NCBI GenBank assembly: GCA_005773755.1
Contig: SXHE01000529.1
Coordinates: 1 to 6,347, forward strand
Direction of reading: 5' to 3'
Source of the DNA: Planctomycetia bacterium
GTDB lineage: Bacteria; Planctomycetota; Planctomycetia; Gemmatales; Gemmataceae
DNA length: 6,347 nt
Part shown: positions 1 to 6,097 of the stretch, piece by piece
Layout: each line of letters starts with the position of its first letter
Numbering within the stretch: position 1 is the stretch's first letter
The notes under the pieces: model-generated
Told to the model about the DNA's origin: nothing
Database searches by the model: none
What the model saw: the letters and a program-made list of their open reading frames with translations, nothing else
Made by a program: the position numbers and the translations under genes

Positions 1-75
1 AAACGGGAGGGGCGCGTGCCACAAAGGTACACCGGGCGGAAGCCCTGTGCCCGCATCCGGCGGTTCGACTCGGGA

Positions 76-558
76 TCAGCCGGTGACGGCCTCGGCCAGG
101 TCGTAGGAGATGCGCGGGGTTTCGGTCGGGGCGTTGTCGATGCCCTGTTCGGCGAACATGAACTCGACCTTGGTGAAGTTGATCGAGATGCTCTCGGTCG
201 GCCGGTCGCCGCCGCTGCTGACCGAGTACCCGCTGATCATGCAGTTCTCGAGCTTGTACGTCGCGTAGGTCTTAAGCTGGCCGGCGTCGGTCGCACAGAA
301 GTGGATCTCGCACTTCACGCCCTTGCCCTTGAGCCCTTCCTGCAGCCAGGCGAACGACGACTTGTCCATCATCTTGGTCACGACGATCTCGCTGACGGAC
401 GGGGCCGAGGCCTCGCGGTTGGCGGACCGGCCGACCGGCGACCCGATCCCGCGCCCGACGCCCCACTGGAAGGAGTTCACCTCGACCCACTCCTTGTGCC
501 CCTTCTCCGTCACGTTGCCCTTGATCGCCCCGTCGTTGTACTTCAAATAGATCGGCAT
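76..558 (-). CDS. hcp: Hcp-family type VI secretion tube/effector protein
   Basis: This 160-residue protein has the length and sequence pattern of Hcp (DUF796/T6SS_HCP). Hcp hexamers stack into the inner tube of the type VI secretion system, are exported, and can carry small effectors in their lumen. Visible family signatures are the N-terminal strand IYLKYNDGAIKG (residues 3-14), the HKEWVEVNSFQWGV segment (21-34), and the highly typical SGGDRPTESISINFTKVEF stretch (115-133), followed by a C-terminal SYDL strand (151-154). The fold should span nearly the whole chain. There is no signal peptide or membrane segment, as expected for Hcp. The ATG is preceded by AGGAG at 566-570 with a 7-nt spacer, which supports this start. 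It diverges from a lipase gene 342 bp away. No sheath, baseplate, VgrG or ATPase gene lies in the window, so it is an orphan here. The family call is firm; participation in an active secretion system is inferred. Confidence 0.93.
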   Translation of the reverse strand: MPIYLKYNDGAIKGNVTEKGHKEWVEVNSFQWGVGRGIGSPVGRSANREASAPSVSEIVVTKMMDKSSFAWLQEGLKGKGVKCEIHFCATDAGQLKTYATYKLENCMISGYSVSSGGDRPTESISINFTKVEFMFAEQGIDNAPTETPRISYDLAEAVTG

Positions 559-565
559 GACCCTG

Positions 566-570
566 CTCCT
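566..570 (-). promoter_or_regulatory. Ribosome binding site of hcp
   Basis: On the minus strand this reads AGGAG, 7 nt before the hcp ATG. A small hairpin (GGGGC stem with a 4-nt loop, 577-590) lies 6 nt further upstream in the same leader and could sit just outside the ribosome footprint. Confidence 0.7.
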
Positions 571-611
571 CGTTGTGGGGCGTTCGCCCCGGACTCGAAC
601 CCGTTTCGTTT

Positions 612-633
612 CGGGTCGTCGACTCGCGACCCG
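612..633. repeat. Inverted repeat, 7-bp arms, in hcp upstream region
   Basis: CGGGTCG (612-618) and CGACCCG (627-633) are perfect inverted copies separated by 8 nt. In the hcp transcript this would form a leader hairpin about 54 nt upstream of the start codon. The inner arm can instead pair with 599-603 (ACCCG with CGGGT at 612-616), so two mutually exclusive small hairpins are possible. It could equally be a dimeric regulator site or chance. Confidence 0.4.
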
Positions 634-677
634 TGTTGGATGCCTAGATTACGCCCGATGAGCCGCGATCCTATCAC

Positions 678-706
678 GGATTTTTCCCCGCGGCGCGGAA
701 AAATCC
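678..706. repeat. Perfect 10-bp inverted repeat between hcp and lipase
   Basis: GGATTTTTCC (678-687) and GGAAAAATCC (697-706) are exact inverted copies around a 9-nt GC-only centre. The A/T-rich core arms stand out from the very GC-rich surroundings. The site lies upstream of both divergent genes, about 120 bp from hcp and 195 bp from the lipase, so an operator for a dimeric regulator is more natural than a terminator. A hairpin in a long leader RNA is also possible. The repeat is seen directly; the role is inference. Confidence 0.6.
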
Positions 707-890
707 CCGACTCACGCGCGGGGCACACAACCGCCCCGGCCCGTACTGCCCGCGCAGTTCCGCGCCCGCCGGGCGCGCCGGACGAGAAAGTGTTTGACCT
801 GGGTGGTGGAAATGCGGAAACTTAACAGACCGAACACACACTTCGGGTCGTCACTGCGACGCGCCTGTCACCAACCGCCGTTCCACTCGT

Positions 891-896
891 GGGGGA
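891..896 (+). promoter_or_regulatory. Ribosome binding site deciding the lipase start
   Basis: GGGGGA at 891-896 lies 4 nt before the ATG at 901. An in-frame GTG at 889 overlaps this purine tract and has no ribosome binding site of its own, so the ATG at 901 is preferred. Confidence 0.5.
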
Positions 897-900
897 TGCG

Positions 901-1599
901 ATGGCAACGCTCATGGATTATGCGTACATGGCCTCGGCGATTTACAGTCTCGAAGAGAGCGACATGCTGAAAAAGATGTCGGAGAACTGTCCGGGGTGGG
1001 CGGTCCGGTTCTGGCAGGCGGGCACCGCGGGTAACGGGTTCCAGGGGGCGATTCTGGACAACGACAAGGAAGTGGTCTGCGTGTACAAGGGCAGCCAGAC
1101 CAAGGGACCGACCATCAAGAACGACTGGCTCGTCAACGACGTGCAGATCGCCCTCAACATGATTCCGAGCCAGGCGAACTCAGCGGCCGAAATGGTCGAG
1201 GTGGCCGAGCGCGTGTTGTGCGGCGGGAGCGGGAACCGGCGGCGCCCACTCTCGATCGTCGGGCACTCCCTCGGCGGCGGGCTGGCGCAACTGATCGGGT
1301 ACCTGCGGTGCGTGCCGTTTGTCACCTTCAACGCCCCGGGGATGAAAGGCAACGTCGAGTACATCCCGTTCACCGGGATCAAGCCCAAGGGGGAGGCCAA
1401 CGGGTTCAACATGATCCTGTGGACCGACCCGGTCGGCAACTTCGGCCGGCACATCGGCAAGACGGAGCGGTTCATGACCCCGAGCGCGTTCAACCCGTTT
1501 GGCGGCGGGGCCGCGAGCGCCCACCAGATGGGGAGCGTAATTCTGGCGCTGAAAAACAAGCAGAAGTGGGCGGAGAAAATGCTCCACCAACTGATCTGA
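901..1599 (+). CDS. Class 3-type lipase / alpha-beta hydrolase
   Basis: This 232-residue protein (236 if the GTG at 889 is used) looks like a lipase_3-family alpha/beta hydrolase, acting on lipid or other ester bonds. The nucleophile elbow GHSLGGG places the catalytic serine at residue 123. Asp176 in WTDPVGNFGRHIG and His208 in AHQMG are the likely remaining triad members. The YKGSQ...NDWLVND stretch (about 62-80) matches the FRGT...DWL region that contributes the oxyanion hole in this family. There is no signal peptide, lipobox or membrane helix, so it is either cytoplasmic or exported by a system that needs no signal. It diverges from hcp, which makes a type VI lipase effector conceivable. 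No adjacent immunity-like gene is visible: the next gene starts 129 bp downstream and encodes an unrelated haem protein. The fold and triad are well supported; substrate and effector role are not. Confidence 0.82.
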   Translation: MATLMDYAYMASAIYSLEESDMLKKMSENCPGWAVRFWQAGTAGNGFQGAILDNDKEVVCVYKGSQTKGPTIKNDWLVNDVQIALNMIPSQANSAAEMVEVAERVLCGGSGNRRRPLSIVGHSLGGGLAQLIGYLRCVPFVTFNAPGMKGNVEYIPFTGIKPKGEANGFNMILWTDPVGNFGRHIGKTERFMTPSAFNPFGGGAASAHQMGSVILALKNKQKWAEKMLHQLI

Positions 1600-1604
1600 T
1601 TCGA

Positions 1605-1622
1605 CCGGTCGGGCGCGACCGG
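1605..1622 (+). terminator. Compact hairpin just after the lipase stop
   Basis: CCGGTCG (1605-1611) and CGACCGG (1616-1622) form a perfect 7-bp stem with a 4-nt GGCG loop, starting 5 nt after the lipase TGA. No T-tract follows (the next bases are CAAAACG), so it is not a classical intrinsic terminator. A 3'-end stabilising or weak terminating hairpin is the likeliest reading. Confidence 0.4.
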
Positions 1623-1661
1623 CAAAACGTTGGGGTACCGGGTCGGCCCGTCGCGAGGCGG

Positions 1662-1690
1662 TTGCGAACCGGCTCCCGCATCCCCATACT
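1662..1690 (+). promoter_or_regulatory. Candidate sigma-70-like promoter for the c-haem protein gene
   Basis: TTGCGA (1662-1667) and CATACT (1685-1690) each match the -35 and -10 consensus at 4 of 6 positions with an ideal 17-nt spacer. They sit about 40 bp before the start codon at 1729, in the only gap between this gene and the lipase. This is a sequence match only. Confidence 0.3.
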
Positions 1691-1728
1691 AGCAGCGGTC
1701 CGTCCGCACCTTCCCCGGAGGCCCGCGC

Positions 1729-4700
1729 ATGCGGTCCGCTCTCTCCTGCTCCGTTCTTCTCGCCTTCTTCGCGCCAGCGTTCGCGCAGCCCAAGCCGCCG
1801 AACCTGCCGCCGAACCTACTGGCCCCCACCGATCCGCTGTCGCCCGAAGACGAGCGCAAGCAGTTCGTCGTGCCGCCGGGCTTCGAGGTGCAACTGATCG
1901 CCAGCGAACCGGACGTCCAGAAGCCGATGCAGATGGCCTTCGACCCGAAGGGCCGCATGTGGGTGACGACCTCGTACCACTACCCGTTCGCGACCACCGG
2001 CAAGCCGACGGACAAGGTGTTCGTCCTCTCGGACTTCGACCCCAAGACCGGCAAGGCCGGGAAGGTGCAGACCTTCGCCAGCGACCTGAACATCCCCATC
2101 GGCATCCTGCCGCTGCCGGACTGCAAGAGCGTCCTCGTTTCGAGCGTCGGCGAGATTCGGAAATACAAGATCGCGGAGAAGGACGGGGTGCTGAAGAGCG
2201 ACGGGTTCGAGGTGCTGTTCAGCGGGTTCGGCCAGCGCGACACGCACGGCATGTACAACTCGTACACGCTGATGCCCGACGGCTGGGTGTACTCGTGCCA
2301 CGGGTTCAACAACGACAGTACGGTGAAGGACAAGAGCGGCAACACGATCAAGATGCACAGCGGGAACACGGTCCGGTTCCGGCCCGACGGCTCGAAGATC
2401 GAGGTGTGGACCCGCGGGCAGGTGAACCCGTTCGGCATGGCCGTGGACCCGTACTTCAACCTGTACACCGCGGACTGCCACTCGAAGCCGATCACCCAAC
2501 TGATTCCGGGCGCGTACTACGACAGCTTCGGCAAGCCGCACGACGGGCTGGGCTTCGCCCCGCACGTCACCGCGCACCCGCACAAGAGCACCGGGCTGTG
2601 CGGGCTGGTGTGGTACGACGCCGACCACTTCCCGAAGGAGTACCTCGGCACGATGTTGCTCGGCGACGTGGTGAGCAACTGCATCAGCGCCGACCGCATC
2701 GAGTGGAAGGGCGCAAGCCCCGTGGCAAAGGAGCTGCCCGACTTCATGACGAGCAAGGACCGCTGGTTCCGCCCGGTGGACATCAAGCTGGGGCCGGACG
2801 GCGCGCTGTACGTCGCGGACTTTTACAACAAGATCATCGGTCACTACGAAGTCGATCTGAAAGACCCGCGCCGCGACAAGGACCGCGGCCGGCTCTGGCG
2901 CATCGTGTGGAAGGGCAAGGACGGCACCGCACCCGCGGCGAAGTTCCACCGCGCCGACTTCACGAAGGCAACCGACGAGGAACTGGTGGGCGACCTGTTC
3001 CACCCGAACCTGACCGTGCGGTTCATGGCCGGCCACCAGCTCCGGCAGCGGTTGATCGAGGGCAAGGATCTAACGCTTGGAGACGGGCCACTCGAGAGGA
3101 TGACGAAGAACCCAGATCGCACCGCGTCGGTCGCTGGGTGGATTTTCTTTCTTGAGGAGGCCGGAAAGAAATCGCCCCGAGTAAGGGAGTACCAGGATTT
3201 CGTGGACTACGTCAAAGTCCCGGCGAACAAGCTCAAGCCGGAGCACCTCACCGGGCACCTCGTCCGCGCACTGTCTAGCCGCGAGAAGTGGGGCGCCGAG
3301 GAACGCGCTCTGTTGCTCGACATCTTCAAGTCGTTCGACTCGATCCACCAGACGCGGGCCTGCGTCGAAGCGGTGATCGCGCACCCGCACGCGGACTTCG
3401 TGAAGCCGGTGCTGGCGGTGCTGAAGAAGTGCGCCCCCGACGACACGCACCTGCGCATGGCCGCGAAGGTCGCGCTGCGCAACTGCCTCCGCGACGCCAA
3501 CGCGTGGCCCGAAGGCGACGACGCCACCTTCGTAGAGTTGGCGACCGCGATCCCGAACGAGAAGTCCGCGAAGTACCTGCTGGGCCGTCTCAAGGCGAAG
3601 TCGATCCCCGCGGACAAGTTGAACGCGAGCGCCGAACACATCGCGCGCTACGGCACCGCCGGTCAAGAGGCGGCGCTGTTCGCGCACCTCTCGATGGACT
3701 TCAAGAGCCTCGACGCGGTTCGCGCCGGCTTCCGCGGCGTACAAGCGCGGGGAACCAAACTCGACAAAGTTACAGCAGAATTGTTGGCGAAGGCCGCGAA
3801 CGACAAGATGCTTCACTCTGATGTGACGTCGTTGAACCCCTACCCTGAAAACTCCCACATCAAGCTGTTCCTTTGGGGGGCGAACGTGCTGACCGCACTG
3901 CCAACGGTCGTGGAGCGGCGCAGCATCGGGAAAGAACTCAAGTTGACCATCGACACCAAGTTCCTGAGCGGGATCGTCGAAACCGAGCGATTGACGGCCG
4001 AGGTGCGCGGTGCCGCGGCCGAGGTGCTGTTGCTATACGCGCCAGCCGACGCCACCGCGGTGCGCGACCAGATCAAGAAGGGCACGACGCCCGAAGCGGT
4101 GCGCGAGCGGTTCATGCTGGCGCTGGTCGCGTCCAACAACCCCGATGCGATTTCGGACGTCATCAACGCCCTCAAGAACGTGCCGTACCGCGTCGCGGTG
4201 AACGTCGGCCTCTCGATGACGAGCACGCTCACCGGCTCCGACATCCTGTTCGACGCGATCAAGCAGGGCAAAGCCCCGGCCCGGTTGCTTCAGGAGAAAG
4301 CGATCCTCGAACGCCTCAAGGCGCAAAACGCGCCCGACTGGGAAAAGACCGTCGCCAGCCTGACGAAAAACCTGCCGCCGGCCGATCAGCGGATCGCGAA
4401 CCTGCTCAAGACCCGCGCGACCGAGTTCGCCGCCTTCAAGCCGGACAAGGTGGAGGGCGCGAAGCTGTTTACTAAACATTGCGCCGCGTGCCACCGCGTC
4501 GGCGACATGGGCGGGAAGATCGCCCCGCAGCTCGACGGCATCGGCGTTCGCGGTACGGAGCGCCTGCTCGAAGACGTGCTCGACCCGAACCGGAACGTCG
4601 ATCAGGCGTTCCGCGCCCGCTCCATCACGCTGACCAACGACAAGACGCTAACGGCCCTCATGCTGCGCGTCGAAGGCAAGGTGCTGGTGGTCGCGGACCT

Positions 4701-4854
4701 GGAAGGGAAGGAGCAGCGCATCCCGCTGGACGAGATCGCGACCAACCGCGAAACGCAGCTCTCGGCGATGCCCGCGAACCTCGCCGACACGATCCCGGAG
4801 AAGGACTTGTACCACATCCTCGCTTACTTGCTGGATCAGAAGGCGAAGAAGTAA
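1729..4854 (+). CDS. Secreted PVC-type c-haem protein (dehydrogenase-like propeller, HEAT-like, CxxCH)
   Basis: This 1041-residue exported protein belongs to the large planctomycete/verrucomicrobial family with an N-terminal 'membrane-bound dehydrogenase' domain (TIGR02604 type) and a C-terminal putative haem-binding domain (TIGR02603 type). Residues 1-19 form a signal peptide ending AFA before Gln20. Residues about 45-410 form the propeller-like domain, opening with VPPGFEVQLIASEP and containing the typical LGPDGALYVADFYN (354-367). Residues about 420-890 are helical and HEAT-like. The haem domain begins near 900, with CAACH at 918-922 (two haem-linking cysteines and proximal His922). LLEDVLDPNRNV and the late SAMP segment follow, with Met1014 as possible distal ligand, and the chain ends in the usual DLYHILAYLL helix. 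GGAGG at 1717-1721, 7 nt before the ATG, fixes the start. It is probably periplasmic and redox-active or sugar-related; the substrate is unknown. Two internal segments (residues 445-494 and 671-715) have markedly more A/T third positions than the rest. Confidence 0.92.
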   Translation: MRSALSCSVLLAFFAPAFAQPKPPNLPPNLLAPTDPLSPEDERKQFVVPPGFEVQLIASEPDVQKPMQMAFDPKGRMWVTTSYHYPFATTGKPTDKVFVLSDFDPKTGKAGKVQTFASDLNIPIGILPLPDCKSVLVSSVGEIRKYKIAEKDGVLKSDGFEVLFSGFGQRDTHGMYNSYTLMPDGWVYSCHGFNNDSTVKDKSGNTIKMHSGNTVRFRPDGSKIEVWTRGQVNPFGMAVDPYFNLYTADCHSKPITQLIPGAYYDSFGKPHDGLGFAPHVTAHPHKSTGLCGLVWYDADHFPKEYLGTMLLGDVVSNCISADRIEWKGASPVAKELPDFMTSKDRWFRPVDIKLGPDGALYVADFYNKIIGHYEVDLKDPRRDKDRGRLWRIVWKGKDGTAPAAKFHRADFTKATDEELVGDLFHPNLTVRFMAGHQLRQRLIEGKDLTLGDGPLERMTKNPDRTASVAGWIFFLEEAGKKSPRVREYQDFVDYVKVPANKLKPEHLTGHLVRALSSREKWGAEERALLLDIFKSFDSIHQTRACVEAVIAHPHADFVKPVLAVLKKCAPDDTHLRMAAKVALRNCLRDANAWPEGDDATFVELATAIPNEKSAKYLLGRLKAKSIPADKLNASAEHIARYGTAGQEAALFAHLSMDFKSLDAVRAGFRGVQARGTKLDKVTAELLAKAANDKMLHSDVTSLNPYPENSHIKLFLWGANVLTALPTVVERRSIGKELKLTIDTKFLSGIVETERLTAEVRGAAAEVLLLYAPADATAVRDQIKKGTTPEAVRERFMLALVASNNPDAISDVINALKNVPYRVAVNVGLSMTSTLTGSDILFDAIKQGKAPARLLQEKAILERLKAQNAPDWEKTVASLTKNLPPADQRIANLLKTRATEFAAFKPDKVEGAKLFTKHCAACHRVGDMGGKIAPQLDGIGVRGTERLLEDVLDPNRNVDQAFRARSITLTNDKTLTALMLRVEGKVLVVADLEGKEQRIPLDEIATNRETQLSAMPANLADTIPEKDLYHILAYLLDQKAKK

Positions 4855-4855
4855 G

Positions 4856-4985
4856 ATTGGCCGGCTGATTGCGCAGAGAAGACGCAGATGAAATCCGATC
4901 AGGCAGAAGAGAGTTGGGTTTCAAACCCTGCATTCTGTCTGATCGGATTTCATCTGCGTCTTCTCTGCGCAATCAGCCGGCCAAT
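4856..4985. repeat. Long inverted repeat, 53-nt arms, between convergent genes
   Basis: Arms 4856-4908 and 4933-4985 are inverted copies with a single mismatch (G4903 against T4938, a G-U pair in RNA) around a 24-nt spacer. The spacer holds its own small palindrome, GGGTTT-C-AAACCC (4916-4928). The element fills the 134-bp gap between two convergent genes, one base after the stop of the c-haem protein and three bases before the stop codon of the YggS-like gene. Each arm contains CGCAGA twice and GGCAGA or its variant once. Transcripts from either side would form a very stable stem, so a bidirectional transcript end or barrier is plausible. A small non-autonomous mobile repeat is another possibility. 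The structure is certain; the function is inferred. Confidence 0.93.
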
Positions 4986-4988
4986 GCC

Positions 4989-5648
4989 TTATTCCAGCCC
5001 CTCGAACAGCGTCGTGCCGAGGCGCACGAGGGTCGCGCCTTCCTCCACCGCGACCTCGAAATCGTTGCTCATGCCCATCGACAGTTCGCCGCCGGGCACG
5101 AGCGCGTCGCGCAGTTCGCGCAGGCGCGCGAAGGTGGTGCGCGGGTCGCCGTCCCGCGCGGCCATCGTCATCAGCCCGCGGACCTGAACGCCGGGCAGCG
5201 GCGCGACGGGCACGGCGTCCGGGGCGAACCCGCCCTTCGCCGCTTCGCCGCTGCAGTTCACTTCGAGCAACACCGGCACCGGCGCGCCGCGCGCGCGGCC
5301 GAAGGCGTCGAGCGCGTGCAGCAGTCGCTCGCTATCGACCGAGTGCATCAGCGACACGAGCGGGATCGTGCGGTCGAGCTTGTTGCGCTGCAGGTGGCCG
5401 ATCAGGTGCCACGTCGAGCCGGGCACGGCGTCGGCCTTCTGCCACAGCGATTGCGGCCGGCTCTCGCCCAGGTCGGTCACGCCCAACTCCACCACCAGCG
5501 CGGCCACGTGCGCCGACACTGTCTTCGTGACGGCAACCAGTGTGACGCCGTTGGGGTCGCGCCCGGCGCGGCGGGCAGCGGCTTCAATGCGAGCGCGCAC
5601 ACCCGCGATGCGTTCGCCCAGCACCGCGCGCAGTTCGGAATCGGTCAT
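4989..5648 (-). CDS. yggS: YggS/PLPBP-family pyridoxal phosphate-binding protein
   Basis: This 219-residue protein matches the YggS/PROSC (PLPBP) family, single-domain TIM-barrel proteins that bind PLP without known catalysis and maintain vitamin B6 and amino-acid/keto-acid balance in the cytoplasm. The PLP lysine is Lys42 in LVAVTKT. Other signatures are WHLIGHLQRNK (the WHxIGxLQxNK motif), HSVDSERLLHAL, VNCSGEAAKGGF, GLMTMA, and the C-terminal phosphate-binding segment LSMGMSNDFEVAVEEGAT followed by LVRLGTTLFEG. The length is slightly below the usual 225-235. The normally well-conserved FGENxxQE segment reads LGESRPQS here, a small departure. The start lies 4 nt after the stop of the HIT gene, so it is the second gene of an operon and may rely on translational coupling, as no strong ribosome binding site precedes it. 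The stop is 3 nt from the long inverted repeat. Confidence 0.94.
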   Translation of the reverse strand: MTDSELRAVLGERIAGVRARIEAAARRAGRDPNGVTLVAVTKTVSAHVAALVVELGVTDLGESRPQSLWQKADAVPGSTWHLIGHLQRNKLDRTIPLVSLMHSVDSERLLHALDAFGRARGAPVPVLLEVNCSGEAAKGGFAPDAVPVAPLPGVQVRGLMTMAARDGDPRTTFARLRELRDALVPGGELSMGMSNDFEVAVEEGATLVRLGTTLFEGLE

Positions 5649-5652
5649 GGGT

Positions 5653-5997
5653 TCAGCCCGGCGGCCAGGTCATGTCGCGCCCGCCGAGCAGGTGCATGTG
5701 GAGGTGCGGAACGGTTTGCCCGCCGTGCTCGTTGCAGTTGATGACGAGCCGGTAGCCCTCCGCCAGCCCGAACTGCTTCGCCAGTTTCACCGCGACCAGA
5801 TGCAGGTGGCCCAGCAGCCACTGGTCTTCGGCCGCGGCGTCGTCGTGCGTGCGGATCACCTTCTTGGGGATGATGAGCACGTGGACCGGCGCTTGCGGCT
5901 TGATGTCGTGGAACGCGAGGCACAGGTCGTCCTCGTAGGCGATCTTCGCGGAGATCGTCTTGTCGATGATCTTGAGGAAGAGGTTGTCGGCAAACAT
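5653..5997 (-). CDS. HIT-family (HinT-like) nucleotide phosphoramidase
   Basis: This 114-residue protein has the histidine-triad signature HLHMHLLGG near its C-terminus, with His98, His100 and His102; the middle His100 is the expected nucleophile. The family (HINT/YcfF type) hydrolyses AMP-lysine and other purine nucleoside phosphoramidates in the cytoplasm as a dimer. Other typical features are the N-terminal KIIDKTISAKIAYEDD (9-24), HDIKPQAPVHVLIIPK (30-45), Asn87, GGQTVPH (92-98) and the HINT-like end WPPG. Length is normal. GGGAGG on the minus strand (6002-6007) lies 4 nt before the ATG, supporting the start. It leads an operon with the YggS-like gene 4 nt downstream. Its 5' leader would run through the G-rich hairpin at 6045-6078 if transcription begins beyond it. 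The identification is firm. Confidence 0.95.
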   Translation of the reverse strand: MFADNLFLKIIDKTISAKIAYEDDLCLAFHDIKPQAPVHVLIIPKKVIRTHDDAAAEDQWLLGHLHLVAVKLAKQFGLAEGYRLVINCNEHGGQTVPHLHMHLLGGRDMTWPPG

Positions 5998-6044
5998 GCG
6001 GCCTCCCTGAAGAGAAGGGATGTCGTTACGATAGTGGCGAAGAA

Positions 6045-6065
6045 CCCACCCCCCAACCCCCTCCC
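6045..6065 (-). promoter_or_regulatory. Potential G-quadruplex upstream of the HIT/yggS operon
   Basis: On the minus strand four G tracts of 3, 5, 6 and 3 guanines (6065-6063, 6061-6057, 6054-6049, 6047-6045) are separated by loops of 1, 2 and 1 nt. This meets the canonical quadruplex pattern. It lies 48 bp upstream of the HIT start codon, on the coding strand of that operon, and shares two of its tracts with the hairpin at 6057-6078. The pattern is seen directly; regulation is inferred. Confidence 0.5.
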
Positions 6066-6078
6066 TGAAGGGAGGGGG
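6057..6078. repeat. C/G-rich hairpin repeat in the HIT-transposase intergenic region
   Basis: CCCCCTCCC (6057-6065) and GGGAGGGGG (6070-6078) form a perfect 9-bp stem with a TGAA loop; the loop ends could also pair as T-A. As I recall, similar C-rich/G-rich hairpins recur in intergenic DNA of Gemmata-like genomes, so this may be one copy of a dispersed repeat. It lies between divergent genes, so it is not an obvious terminator for either. Confidence 0.65.
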
Positions 6079-6097
6079 CCTTGCAGGTGTAGGTTAA

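Larger units (their letters stand above)
559..900. other. Divergent intergenic region between hcp and lipase
   Basis: This 342-bp stretch separates two divergently read genes and should hold both promoters. No convincing conserved gene was seen in either strand. It contains inverted repeats at 577-590, 612-633 and 678-706, plus a GC-only quasi-palindrome at 761-777 (8-bp arms around one base), which may be chance in such GC-rich DNA. A -35-like TTGACC at 794-799 faces the lipase but has only a poor -10 match (GAAACT, 817-822) at 17 nt, so I do not call a promoter with confidence. No sigma-54 or clear ECF pattern was found. Confidence 0.7.

Noticed and set aside
34..45. GGGC-GGAA-GCCC mini-hairpin downstream of hcp as a terminator
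   Set aside because: Only a 4-bp stem and no T-tract on the hcp strand; too weak to call.
761..777. GC-only quasi-palindrome with 8-bp arms around one base
   Set aside because: Arms consist only of C and G in very GC-rich DNA and the centre is too small for a natural loop at full length, so chance is likely.
16..825. A 269-codon plus-strand open frame antisense to hcp
   Set aside because: The frame mirrors the hcp codons and has no domain signature; hcp on the other strand is unambiguous.
1816..3036. A 406-codon open frame antisense to the c-haem protein gene
   Set aside because: Its composition (V, R, H, A rich) is that of a codon-phase shadow; no recognisable motif or ribosome binding site.
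1218..3155. A 645-codon plus-strand open frame running across the end of the lipase and the start of the c-haem gene
   Set aside because: It is arginine/proline-rich low-complexity translation typical of an out-of-frame reading in GC-rich DNA and overlaps two well-identified genes.
4856..4985. CRISPR-like or tRNA-like reading of the repeat region
   Set aside because: There is one inverted pair, not regularly spaced direct repeats, and no cloverleaf or T-loop sequence was found.
4869..5741. A plus-strand open frame antisense to yggS that starts inside the long inverted repeat
   Set aside because: It is an R/A/H-rich shadow of the YggS-like gene with no family resemblance.
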